Positions 16,438-25,100 of a stretch of DNA of 64,000 nucleotides are shown here, in pieces. The stretch lies in assembly GCA_051209155.1 (NCBI GenBank), contig JBPJGB010000002.1. One strand, written 5' to 3'. This stretch comes from Actomonas sp051209155 (GTDB lineage Bacteria; Verrucomicrobiota; Verrucomicrobiia; Opitutales; Opitutaceae). The position numbers and the translations under genes were made by a program. The first letter of the stretch is position 1. Each line of letters starts with the position of its first letter. The notes beneath the pieces are model-generated. The model saw only the letters and a list, made by a program, of their open reading frames with translations. It had not been told where the DNA came from and ran no database searches.

Positions 16438-16992
16438 CTAAGCGGAAATCGGCAATTCGGGCGGGGCGCCGGTTGCTGGGGGATTCAGGACCGCTTCGAT
16501 CTGAGTGAGAATCGCGCGGGGATCGTAGGTGGCCTGTGCTTTGACGCGGAGCAGGGGAAGTCCGGTCGCTTTGAAGGTCTGATCCACAAACTCGTCGCGT
16601 TTGACGCGTTTGGCGCGTTGGTGGGACTTATCGTCGAGCTCGATACCGAGGATCGGTTTGCCGTCCGATTTCTGCACGAGCAGGAAATCAACGTGTTTGG
16701 ACGTGATGCGGTTCACCGCCCGTTGCCGCTCGCTGCGATCGACGCCTGGTTTGACCTCAAAAACGTCAGCCAAGCGAACCTTACTCGAAACCGTCAGCTC
16801 ACCGAGGTCGATCCTTTCCAGCACACCGAAGAACGAACGTTCGGCAGGGGTGAAAATGGAGGGCCGCAAGGTGTAGAGGTTCGGCGCGCCACCGGAGTCA
16901 CCCTGCGCTTTCAGCTTCAAGACCACGGCGGCCAATACGGACAGCCCGAGGAGAACCAAAACGACCAGAGCGAGGAGTAAGAGCGGATTCAT
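16438..16992 (-). CDS. Membrane-anchored DUF2726 protein
   Basis: 184 aa with an N-terminal membrane helix (LLLLALVVLVLLGLSVLAAVVLKL) and a cytoplasmic DUF2726 domain from about residue 45. Characteristic segments are FTPAERSFFGVLE, VSSKVRLADVF, KHVDFLLV, GIELDDKSHQRAKRVKRDEFVD and LPLLRVKA. The LELDDxSH and 'R-D-x-x-x-D' segments resemble very-short-patch-repair/restriction-like nuclease folds to which DUF2726 has been related, with D/E residues in FLLV...GIELD. DUF2726 proteins are common next to topoisomerase-type or defence genes. No enzyme activity is proven for the family as far as I know. It is 32 bp upstream of the PD-(D/E)XK-like gene on the same strand. Confidence 0.8.
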   Translation of the reverse strand: MNPLLLLALVVLVLLGLSVLAAVVLKLKAQGDSGGAPNLYTLRPSIFTPAERSFFGVLERIDLGELTVSSKVRLADVFEVKPGVDRSERQRAVNRITSKHVDFLLVQKSDGKPILGIELDDKSHQRAKRVKRDEFVDQTFKATGLPLLRVKAQATYDPRAILTQIEAVLNPPATGAPPELPISA

Positions 16993-17320
16993 GGATGAGC
17001 CAAAAGCTGTCTAAAGACCATCGCGTGAAACGCATCGAGGCTACCGAATCTTTCAGAAATTGCGCCCGAAAGTTCAGGGATGGTTCGCTGCGGATTTGGC
17101 TGAATTCAGGCACCCGCTGCCTTTCGAACCTAGTTCGACTACAAACTACAAAGCCTGACCCATTCTGGTCTCCCGTTCTTGAAGGTCCGGTATTTCATAC
17201 TCATCGATGATTGCTTGGCGCTAAGTAAGCATGAATTGACAATCCATCCCGTTTGGACGACCTGTGTCTCGGGCCTGCCCTTACTGAAAGTCGTCTCCAT
17301 GACGTCGCGGCGAAAGTCGC
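16993..17320. other. Intergenic region without a supportable gene
   Basis: This 328-bp stretch between the DUF3800 and DUF2726 genes has lower GC than the flanks. Short open frames of up to 71 codons on either strand show no family-like sequence or start signal. No terminator hairpin with a T-run is evident. It may hold the promoter of the DUF2726 gene. Confidence 0.5.
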
Positions 17321-18151
17321 TCAGGTAATCGGCGGGCCTAATTTATTGGCGGCGGTCAACGGGTTACGTTTGTCGTAGTAGTTCTTGGATCCCGGGTATT
17401 TGTCGCGGTCGTAGAGGTCGACCACGACGCGAATCTTATTGGCAAGGTAGTTGTAGAACCGAACGTCGCCTTGTTCGAAAACCCGCTGCACGGCCCAGCA
17501 CAGGTAGTCAGAGACGGTGAGCAGCGGTTCGGTTCGGGGGTTCTGCACGTTAAAAACCACTCGGGTTTTAACGTCAGCGTCACCCCACCTTTTGCTAGCC
17601 CGGGCGACGGCCAAATTCAATGCACTGCCGAGCACCTTCTCGCGGGTGCTTGATCCGCGTTCTGCAACGTTCAGAACCAGCTTCTGTTCCTTCTTCAGGC
17701 GGCGCTTGATCAAGTGGGAGAGCAGGTCGGCATAAAACTCATCTTCTCTGCCGTGGTGCTGCTTTTCAAAAAGTGCAGGGATCTTCCGTGCGATCACGAT
17801 CTCTGCTTCGCAGGGCAATTCGCGGAGGTAGCGAAAAAGGACGGCACGCACATCCGGGGTATCTTTGCAGGCGTGGAAAAAGAAGCCGCCGGACGCGATC
17901 CGCTTTTGGACGCTGGGGATTGGATACAGCAAAGGATCGGTGCTGACTTGCTGCTCCAAGGCGCGGATTTCTGAGCGAATGTCCGGCAACGGACGATCGA
18001 TACGAACTATCCCCATGCCAAAGCTGAGTGACACACCGTCTCGACCAATCAACAGCTTCCGCCCCTTGCCGAAAAAGGTCGCATCTCCGGTCTCGTCGAG
18101 GAACCGGTGGGCAACCTCCGATCGTGAGTGTAAAACGTCGGTCGCGTTCAC
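17321..18151 (-). CDS. DUF3800 protein (RNase H-like) coupled to the SeqA-like gene
   Basis: 276 aa. The GTG start at 18149-18151 overlaps the stop of the SeqA-like gene by four bases (GTGA), indicating translational coupling. The N-terminal FLDETGDATFFGKG is the DUF3800 signature (D19, E20 and D23 as probable metal ligands); later LLSHLIKRRL, RGSSTREKVLG and the end YNYLANKIRVVVDLYDRDKY...NPLTAANKLGPPI are also typical of the family, including the natural C-terminus. DUF3800 proteins are predicted RNase H-fold nucleases and turn up in mobile and defence loci; no biochemical role is firmly established. Base composition is below that of the flanking chromosome. Confidence 0.82.
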   Translation of the reverse strand: MNATDVLHSRSEVAHRFLDETGDATFFGKGRKLLIGRDGVSLSFGMGIVRIDRPLPDIRSEIRALEQQVSTDPLLYPIPSVQKRIASGGFFFHACKDTPDVRAVLFRYLRELPCEAEIVIARKIPALFEKQHHGREDEFYADLLSHLIKRRLKKEQKLVLNVAERGSSTREKVLGSALNLAVARASKRWGDADVKTRVVFNVQNPRTEPLLTVSDYLCWAVQRVFEQGDVRFYNYLANKIRVVVDLYDRDKYPGSKNYYDKRNPLTAANKLGPPIT

Positions 18152-18756
18152 CCCTTGGGGCCTCCACGAATTGGGGTTCCTACACCTCCTCCGTAAAACT
18201 GCGTTTTAGATCCGGCGGTAACGAACTGGTAGCTCGACCGGTCAATTCCCGAATCAGGAATGCTTTGAACTGCGATTCGGATATCTTGCTCGCCGTAGCC
18301 CAGCTTGGTCATGGCGGTGTAAATGACGTCGCGTTTGCTGCGGTTGCTCAGGTTAGTGAGCGCCCAATAGTTGGTATTGGGGATTCGCTCCGGAAACGTG
18401 CTCTTACCGCTATTTTCGATGTGATCCGGACTGTCGGATATCTGAACCCGCTTTCCGCGGCGAAGTCCAAGTGCAACGGTTTCAAACTTCTGGAAATCTT
18501 CACCAATGAGGAACCCCAGCAAGCTGAGGTATCGCCCTTTGCCATTTTTGTGCTGGAAATCTGCCGACGAAACAAAGGTTTCGATCGCTGAGCGCTCAAC
18601 TTTTGCGCCAGCTGGGATGGAGCCGGCAGCACCCTCGGCAAGAGTAGCCTGGAGCCTGAGTAGCCGCTGAATCACCGTTTCCGGGGTTTCCCCGAATCCG
18701 GATACCTGAGCCTCCAAGGCTGAATAGGTCTGGTCGCTGACTTCGATCGTTTTCAT
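18148..18756 (-). CDS. SeqA-like hemimethylated-DNA-binding protein
   Basis: 202 aa with an ATG start. The N-terminus MKTIEVSDQTYSAL followed by GETPETVIQRLL matches the ribbon-helix-helix-like oligomerisation domain of E. coli SeqA. The C-terminal domain aligns by eye over about 100 residues: RYLSLLGFL to RFMLLLSTL, GKRVQIS to RTRVYFA, and IPNTNYWALTN to VPGTPYWVITN. E. coli residues that contact hemimethylated GATC (R118, T149, N150) appear as R103, T134 and N135, but N152 aligns with S137 and R116 with G101, so specificity may differ. About 35 extra residues follow the SeqA core. SeqA is normally gammaproteobacterial. First gene of a two-gene operon with DUF3800. Confidence 0.72.
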   Translation of the reverse strand: MKTIEVSDQTYSALEAQVSGFGETPETVIQRLLRLQATLAEGAAGSIPAGAKVERSAIETFVSSADFQHKNGKGRYLSLLGFLIGEDFQKFETVALGLRRGKRVQISDSPDHIENSGKSTFPERIPNTNYWALTNLSNRSKRDVIYTAMTKLGYGEQDIRIAVQSIPDSGIDRSSYQFVTAGSKTQFYGGGVGTPIRGGPKG

Positions 18757-18943
18757 GGCGTTGGCGCTCGTTGGAAGCTGTGTTCCGTCGACTCCATGTC
18801 AACAATAATTAAAAGCCCTGATCTAACGCCTTTTGATAATTGCTGATTTTTGCCCTAAATTTCCGTCACAATGTAATCTTATCTATTTACGGGATAATGG
18901 GTTCCGCTATTCACCTTGAGTCCTAGCCCCAAGCGATCACCGA

Positions 18944-20053
18944 TCACCCTCTCAGATGGCGGAGGGCCTGTGCCCGAATTTCAGGCGAAACCCCACCAAG
19001 CATACGGAATAGCCCGTCGAGCGCGTTGTCGTCCCAGAACTGCTGAATGAGTTTGGTAACGGCCGTGCGAACACTGCCGGGAAGGATTCTCTGAACCATG
19101 GCCCCGATTGGAGCGGTCATCCCTCCGCCCACATGCGGCAGGCTCGTGAGACTCAGACTGACATCGAAGCTGAACCTCGCCCACCACTTGCCCTTGAAGA
19201 GGCGATCCACGTCGGCCGCCGCTGCTTCGAGCAGCGCAATACTTTTGGCAGAATCCTTGGAGCCCCGCTCAAGTGCTTGCTGAAATTCGCCAATCCACTC
19301 GCGAACGTTTCGGTAATCGTCTCTCAATTGAATCGCGGTGGGAATCAAATCCTCCGCTTCATGGCAGGCTGAGATCACTTCCAAGGCAACGGGAGGCAGG
19401 CTGAGACTCGTGGCTCGTGTGGTTTGGTTCGCGCTAATGCGGTCAAAGAGTTTTACGCGTTCGCTGCTGACAAAGCGATTGATCACATCGAGCGCCCCCA
19501 TCCGCGATCCGCCCAATTGCCCCAGACCAATCACGCGACCTCGTGACGGGTGTCCCAAGTAAGGACGCTTTAAATACTGGCTCCGCGCAATCATCCCGGC
19601 CGTGCCCCAAAGGAGAGTGGAGAAGATAGGATGCGACTCACCCTTGAACGACTTTCGAAACGCAGTGAAGTCCTTGGCTAGCTGTGGAGAGAAACAGAGC
19701 TCCTCCTCCACGCATTCTCGTATGGGTAGCCATTCCTCCCTGACCTCGTTTAGGGGCCTTGCGAAGACGATGCCCTCATCACGCAGCAACTTCAATGGGC
19801 TACCATCTTGGTCCCAAGAAGCGGCGAACTTGGCCTCCACGACCAACTCGTCTTGGAGCACAATCGTGTTCAGAATCTGCAACAGGGCTTCCACTTGAAT
19901 TCCCGCCGAAGAGACGAGCTTTACCTCATACCCGGCTTCGGCCGACGAGGCGCCAAGCTCTGGTCGTTCATCGTCATCCAACCCGGCCAAGATTGTGTAG
20001 GCCGCGTCCTGAAGGGCGAAATTATCGATAAATAGGGACGCGGAAGGTTTCAA
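18944..20053 (-). CDS. Unrecognised 369-aa accessory-island protein
   Basis: No ATG or GTG start is available: the only initiator is TTG at 20051-20053, five codons after an in-frame TAA. The frame upstream of that TAA is also open (20069-20206). No signal peptide or clear membrane helix is visible. Segments include VVEAKFAASWDQDG, EELCFSPQLAKDFTAFRKSF, and a Gly-rich GRVIGLGQLGGSRMGALDVINRF in the middle; the C-terminal third is helical with GGGMTAPIGAMVQRILPGSVR. I do not recognise a family. Lower GC than neighbours supports recent acquisition. It lies in the same orientation as the CBS-HEPN gene upstream and the SeqA-like gene downstream. Confidence 0.65.
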   Translation of the reverse strand: MKPSASLFIDNFALQDAAYTILAGLDDDERPELGASSAEAGYEVKLVSSAGIQVEALLQILNTIVLQDELVVEAKFAASWDQDGSPLKLLRDEGIVFARPLNEVREEWLPIRECVEEELCFSPQLAKDFTAFRKSFKGESHPIFSTLLWGTAGMIARSQYLKRPYLGHPSRGRVIGLGQLGGSRMGALDVINRFVSSERVKLFDRISANQTTRATSLSLPPVALEVISACHEAEDLIPTAIQLRDDYRNVREWIGEFQQALERGSKDSAKSIALLEAAAADVDRLFKGKWWARFSFDVSLSLTSLPHVGGGMTAPIGAMVQRILPGSVRTAVTKLIQQFWDDNALDGLFRMLGGVSPEIRAQALRHLRG

Positions 20054-20068
20054 AGTTTGCTGATCAAG

Positions 20069-20206
20069 TTACTGGTTCCCCGAGTCAGTATTTGGCTCAC
20101 GACCTTGAAATCGGGCCAGTCCTATTTGCTTGAGAATGGCGTCGTGGCGGTCTGTGGCGGACCGGATGTCCTTTTCGATCTCGGGCATGGGGCCGCGGCG
20201 ATGCAT
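20069..20206 (-). CDS. Small ORF abutting the CBS-HEPN gene
   Basis: A 45-aa frame whose ATG (20204-20206) directly follows the TGA of the CBS-HEPN gene; a second ATG lies at 20186-20188. The product contains MPEIEKDIRSATDRHD and ends FQGREPNTDSGNQ. CBS-HEPN, this ORF and the 369-aa ORF all sit in one reading frame, separated only by TGA and by TAA plus 15 bases. It may be a coupled microprotein or the broken N-terminus of the next protein. Confidence 0.4.
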   Translation of the reverse strand: MHRRGPMPEIEKDIRSATDRHDAILKQIGLARFQGREPNTDSGNQ

Positions 20207-21925
20207 TCATTTTTGAGCGGCGAATTCCGGTTTGAAAACGCGATGGAAGGCTAGGGCATGTTTTGCGGCCCATTCGTGCAGCTTCGCGTTATCGACATCT
20301 GCGGGAATGCTGCCGTCGGTTGCGACCGCGATCCGACAGGCCCTCTTTTTATCCAGCGACTGCCACTCGACTGGAAATCCGAGTTCCTTCTCAATCGACA
20401 TTTTACGCGCACTGAGTTGGTCGAAGGTCGCCCGCGTTGATTCCGCGTCTCCGTCGTCCAGATACAGTTCTATACGAAAGCGCTTTTTACGACCGAACAC
20501 GGCAATGATCGTCGCACGACCACCTTGGTCTAGATAGACGAGGGGGTCCCAATTTGTGCCTTGTGGACCGCCGGCGCGCAGAGTGAACGCACGCGATTTT
20601 CTCAAAAGCGCCCGCACTCGGCTAAAGAACGAAATATATTCATTTTGGCGCTCATCTGTTCGCACAAACGTGAGTCGCTTTTCGTTCATGCTGACTGCTT
20701 GCGTCTTCCAACTTTGGCTCAACCAAGCGACCGCTTGGGGGCTATCTTCTTGGTTCGCCCACCAAGCTCGATACTCAAAGGCAGAACGAGGTAGTTGCTT
20801 CTCAAGGATCTGTTCTATCTCTCCAAAAGTCAGAGTCACAGAAGTCGTGTCAGTTTGGACTCTCCGTAGCGCTTCAGAAAGTTTTGCGTAGGAGCCCGAT
20901 GGCGCAGTATCTTCGCCCGCGCTTTCGATCTCGGTATCCGAAGGCTTGGAACTTCCGACCTTTACGTATTCCCCTGAAACGAGAGTCGTTGAAATTTTCA
21001 ACCCCTCTACGTGGGTTGGGAAGTTCGATTTTGCGATCTCGGGCGGGACGGCCATGGACTCCGGCAGATTATTCTCAAGCCAGCGTTTGGTATATCGGAT
21101 ATGGCTTCGTTCAACTGCGCTGATGTCCCCACGAAAGTGGGCGAGTTTGTTTCGGGCATCCCGAACTTGTTCTAGCATCTTTCGAACTTCGGCCGAGTCT
21201 TTCGCGCCTTCCAGTTTGGGCGCTTTCGGATGTTTAAGCAGAAGCTGTATGAACTCATCGAACGAAAGTCGGTCAAAGGGCTTCCCAGCTTTGGGTAGCG
21301 CGAGTAGATTCTCCGCCGCCATCAACGCAGCTCTCTCCGCCGCGGACTTTGGAGGAACGGGTATGTCCTGCTTTTCAAGGTAGGCCCTTATCGCAGCAGG
21401 CAACCTACGCCGAATTTCAGACGCGCGATCCGTGATACTTTCGATTGCTGCGGTCTTTCCTGTATTGTCTTCCGCATAAAGAACTTCAATGGCCTCTTTG
21501 ACACTCGTTTCAATGTCTTCAATGAGCATGAAGTCCTGCGCGCGATGGCGGAAGAATTCGGTGGTATCGGCCGTGCTAACCAACCCGACAATTTTATCCT
21601 CGTCGTCTACAATCAGCACGAAGTCATTGGATTGGATATCTCCGAGAGCCGCCATCGGATCTTCGTCCTCGCGATACACTTTGGCAGGAACGCGCACGTC
21701 TGAAACGGTAAGTGCGGTCGCATGCGTGTTCATTGAGACCATCGCTTGAACTATTCCGCTAAAGGTAACCACTTCGCCGAGACAACGACGTTCCCCGTCG
21801 ACTATTGGTAGCTGGCTGAACTCGTGGTGCCTCATGTGCTCAAGAGCTTTCTCGACGGGGTCCGATGCTTGGACGCAGAGCGGAATCTGTTCGGGCGGTA
21901 AAAGGTCTTTGAGCTTGAGTGGCAT
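20207..21925 (-). CDS. CBS-pair / HEPN-motif / DUF4268 multidomain protein
   Basis: 572 aa, soluble. Residues ~1-130 are two CBS motifs (SQLPIVDGERRCLGEV, FVLIVDDEDKIVGLVSTAD), which bind adenine nucleotides in other proteins. Residues ~135-285 are helical and contain R258-N-K-L-A-H263, the R-N-x3-H signature of HEPN ribonucleases. A central segment (LTFGEIEQILEKQLPRSAFEYRAWWANQ) looks like a small module found beside DUF4268 proteins. Residues ~430-572 resemble DUF4268 (FRIELYLDDGD, then KMSIEKELGFPVEWQSLDKKRACRIAV), a PD-(D/E)XK-related family. It lies just downstream of the type IIL enzyme, with 258 bp between. The combination suggests a nucleotide-sensing RNase effector; this is inference. 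Confidence 0.7.
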   Translation of the reverse strand: MPLKLKDLLPPEQIPLCVQASDPVEKALEHMRHHEFSQLPIVDGERRCLGEVVTFSGIVQAMVSMNTHATALTVSDVRVPAKVYREDEDPMAALGDIQSNDFVLIVDDEDKIVGLVSTADTTEFFRHRAQDFMLIEDIETSVKEAIEVLYAEDNTGKTAAIESITDRASEIRRRLPAAIRAYLEKQDIPVPPKSAAERAALMAAENLLALPKAGKPFDRLSFDEFIQLLLKHPKAPKLEGAKDSAEVRKMLEQVRDARNKLAHFRGDISAVERSHIRYTKRWLENNLPESMAVPPEIAKSNFPTHVEGLKISTTLVSGEYVKVGSSKPSDTEIESAGEDTAPSGSYAKLSEALRRVQTDTTSVTLTFGEIEQILEKQLPRSAFEYRAWWANQEDSPQAVAWLSQSWKTQAVSMNEKRLTFVRTDERQNEYISFFSRVRALLRKSRAFTLRAGGPQGTNWDPLVYLDQGGRATIIAVFGRKKRFRIELYLDDGDAESTRATFDQLSARKMSIEKELGFPVEWQSLDKKRACRIAVATDGSIPADVDNAKLHEWAAKHALAFHRVFKPEFAAQK

Positions 21926-21979
21926 AGCTAGCTTGAACTTCTTGCTGTCGCTTTGGGGGAGACGCTGCGTTGACGAAAT

Positions 21980-22171
21980 TCAGCAATTGAATGCGGCGGG
22001 CGAACAGACGGAGGGAAAGTGCGAGGTTGTATCTGGCATGGCGCCCAGCGGCACTTGTCCAGCGTTTGCTGCTTCGGGCAATTCGCGATATCTGAAATTC
22101 GTGACAGCCACATCACTATCCACCCCTTCTGAGGCATCTCGTAAGATTACATTAAGGTTTCGGATGTGCAT
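21980..22171 (-). CDS. Possible 63-aa ORF in the RM/CBS-HEPN gap
   Basis: The 258-bp gap 21926-22183 contains one minus-strand ORF starting with ATG 13 bases after the RM gene's stop. Its product begins MHIRNLNVILRDASEG and shows no recognisable motif. Base composition is like the island. It could equally be noncoding, so this is a weak call. Confidence 0.25.
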   Translation of the reverse strand: MHIRNLNVILRDASEGVDSDVAVTNFRYRELPEAANAGQVPLGAMPDTTSHFPSVCSPAAFNC

Positions 22172-22183
22172 ATTGGTGAAACG

Positions 22184-25100
22184 TTACATTTGGCCCAAGT
22201 CTTTCAGGGTTTCGAGGATTTGGGTGATTTCGGTGAGGCGGGACTTGGTGCGTTTGCCGAAGTGGGCGGCGAGGGCGCTGGCGTCGGGGCCGGTGGTGGG
22301 GAGGAGGGCGCGCAGGGCGCTGACCTTGTCGGGGAGTTTGCTCGGCCAGGTCAGTTTGCCCGCCGCGGCCGGGACCACCGGGGTGTCGACGTCGAGTTGG
22401 GTTTGGGTGGCGGCCGCGGCGGTCTGGCCGGTCGGGTTTTGATATTCGGGGCGGAGCCAGCGGATCTTGCCCGCCGCTTCCTCGGCGGCGCGTTCGTGGT
22501 TGAGGGCGACGAGACGGGTGAGCAGGGCCTGCTCCAGAACTTCGTCGCCGCGGGCGAGGCGGTCGGCGAGCGGGACGGTGGTGGCGAGGTCGCTCCAGCC
22601 GTAGGCGGCGAGCACGGCGGCATCGAGTTCGTCGTGCAGTTGTTTCAACACCGCGGCGAGGCCGTCGTCGTGGATCTGGCGCTCCTTGGCGGTGAGCGCT
22701 TCCGCCCGTCGCAACTTTTCCACTACGTTGTAGAGGCCGGTGAGCGTGAGGTCGGGATGCGCCGCCTGCTGCCGCTTGCGGTGCGCGTCGAGCTGTTCAC
22801 CCAAGTCGCGGATCGTCGCCTTCAGCGGATCGTCGTCGGCGAGGTCGGGGAAGGGGAATTTGTTAAAGCTGTCTCCGACAACGTAGGTGGGACGGTCCTC
22901 AAGCTTGGCTCCGACGTTGAGCGTCCAAATGTCATGAATAGCAGATGACACTACTCCGCACCCGAATGAGTCCCCCAGTGCGACACAGATTAGCTTACTG
23001 TCGGGCAGCGTCGGTGAATCCACGAATTGAAATATGCGATGTTTGGCCGTCTTTACCGAAACGAGGTATCGTGATAGATCGTAAATCGCATTTCGCATAT
23101 CGGTGTTCTTACGACCGAAGAGCCACCAGTTCACACGTCGGTAGGCCTCTTTGTTTTCGAGCCTCTCGGGTCTTACGTTGTCGTAGACGTGCTGGTAAAT
23201 CGAAGGCATTTGACCTCTGACTTCCGAATCGGTGAGGCCATGTAGGTCTATAATGAATACGTCGCGATCAGTCTGTGTTATATCGCGCCCGTTCTTGTAA
23301 GGTTTGATGTAGCGCTCTGTGGTCACGTCGGACTCGATGAGTTTCTGGCGTTCAGCTCTGCTGAGCACAAATCCCATGCCGTGTGGCTTAATTCCCTCAG
23401 ACGCGAGTCCCAGATTGGCTTGCAATGAAACTGCCGAGGTGAGGTCCGCGCCGATCTTCAGATTCGCTGCGATCTTCCCGAGATCCACGTCGAGCTCCAC
23501 GCGATGCTCTCCGTTCTCAACCTCGGTTTCTTCGGTTACGCGATTGAGTTCACCGAGGAATGGTTCGCTCGTGCCGACCGTCATCGCGATGCGGACGGCG
23601 GCGCCGTCGGTGCTGTCGACCCAAGGGTGATCCGGGATGGCGTAAGCGAGGGTGAGCGGGGACTTGTTGTCGTTAAGGTGACGCTCGACGACGCGGCGAT
23701 TGAAAGTCTGGTGGATGCTGTTGGTGGTGATGAAGCCGAAGCGTTTGGTCGCGCCGGCGCGGACCTGTTCGGCGGCTTTTTCCCACCAGAACATCACGAA
23801 GTCGGCGGACTCAGGCACGTCGCCTTTCCATGCGCCGCGGAGGGCTTCGGTGTAGCCGTCGCCGAGTAGGTCGCGCATGCGCGAGGCGCCGATGAACGGC
23901 GGGTTGCCGACGATGTAGTCGGCTTGGGGCCATTCGGCGCGGCGTGGGTTGGTATAGTCGTAAACGGGTAAACGCGCGGTTTCGTCGGGGACTTCGCGTT
24001 GGGTGACGGGGTGCGGTTTGGTGGTGCGGCCGTCCCAGATGGTGACGAAGTTGCCGTCGGCGTCCTTGCGCGGGACTTCGGCGTCGTAGGCGAGCACGGC
24101 GTCCTGCGCGATGATGGTCTGTTCCTTGGGCAGGAGTGGGCGGTCGCCGGTGTCGGAGCGGCCGGTCGTCTTTTTGTGCCACTGGAAGTAGCCGATCCAC
24201 AGCACGAGCTGGGCGATGGCGACGGCGCGTTCGTTGATCTCGAGCCCGTGGAACTGCTGCGGGCGCACCTTGAACTGCTCCATCTCGAAGGTGAGTTCGG
24301 TGTCGCCGAGGTTTTCGAGGAGTTCGAGCACTTCGCCTTCGAGGCGTTTCATGTGCTCGAGGGTGACGTAGAGGAAGTTGCCGGAGCCGCAGGCGGGATC
24401 GAGCACGCGCAGGGAGCAGAGCTCGTGATGGAAGGCTTTGACCTCGGCGATGGCAGCGGCGGTTTTCTTCGCGGCCTGGTGTTGGGCGGCGGCGGTGCGC
24501 ACGGCGTCCCAGCGGGCGCGGAGCGGATCGATGATGGTGGGTTTGACGAGGCGTTCGACGTAGCTGCGCGGGGTGTAGTGGGCGCCGAGTTTGTGGCGGT
24601 CGCGGGGCGAGAGGGCGCGCTCGAGCAGGGTGCCGAAGATGGCGGGTTCGACGTCGGACCAGTCGGGTTTGGCGGCGCCGAGCAGGATGGCGATCTGCGC
24701 GGCGCTCAGCGGGAGCGGCGTGGCGTTTTCGAAGAGGCCGCCGTTGAAGTGGGCGATGCGCTGCATGAGCAGCGTCGAGTAGTCCGTGCCGGTGGCCATC
24801 TCCCGCCAGAGCTGGGTGACGAAGGCCATAAAACCCTGCGGGTGCTCGCGGGACTTTTGGAGGATGCCGAGGAAGGCGTTGTCGGGCAGCAGGCCGGTGT
24901 CCTCGGCGAAGAGGGTGAAGAGGCAGCGCTGAAGGAAGGTGGCGATGGGTTGCGGCTCATGGCCGTCGGCTTCGAGGGAGGCGGCGAGGCGGGCGAGGTG
25001 TTCGGCGACCTCGCGGGTGACGCGGGCAGCGTGTTTGGCGGGATCGAGCGAGGCGGGGTCGGTCCAGACGGCGCGCAGGCGGGCACGGATCTTGGCGTCG

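Noticed and set aside
21980..22171. Treating the 63-aa ORF as an antitoxin of the RM locus
   Set aside because: No motif or start signal supports that; it is kept only as a weak ORF call.
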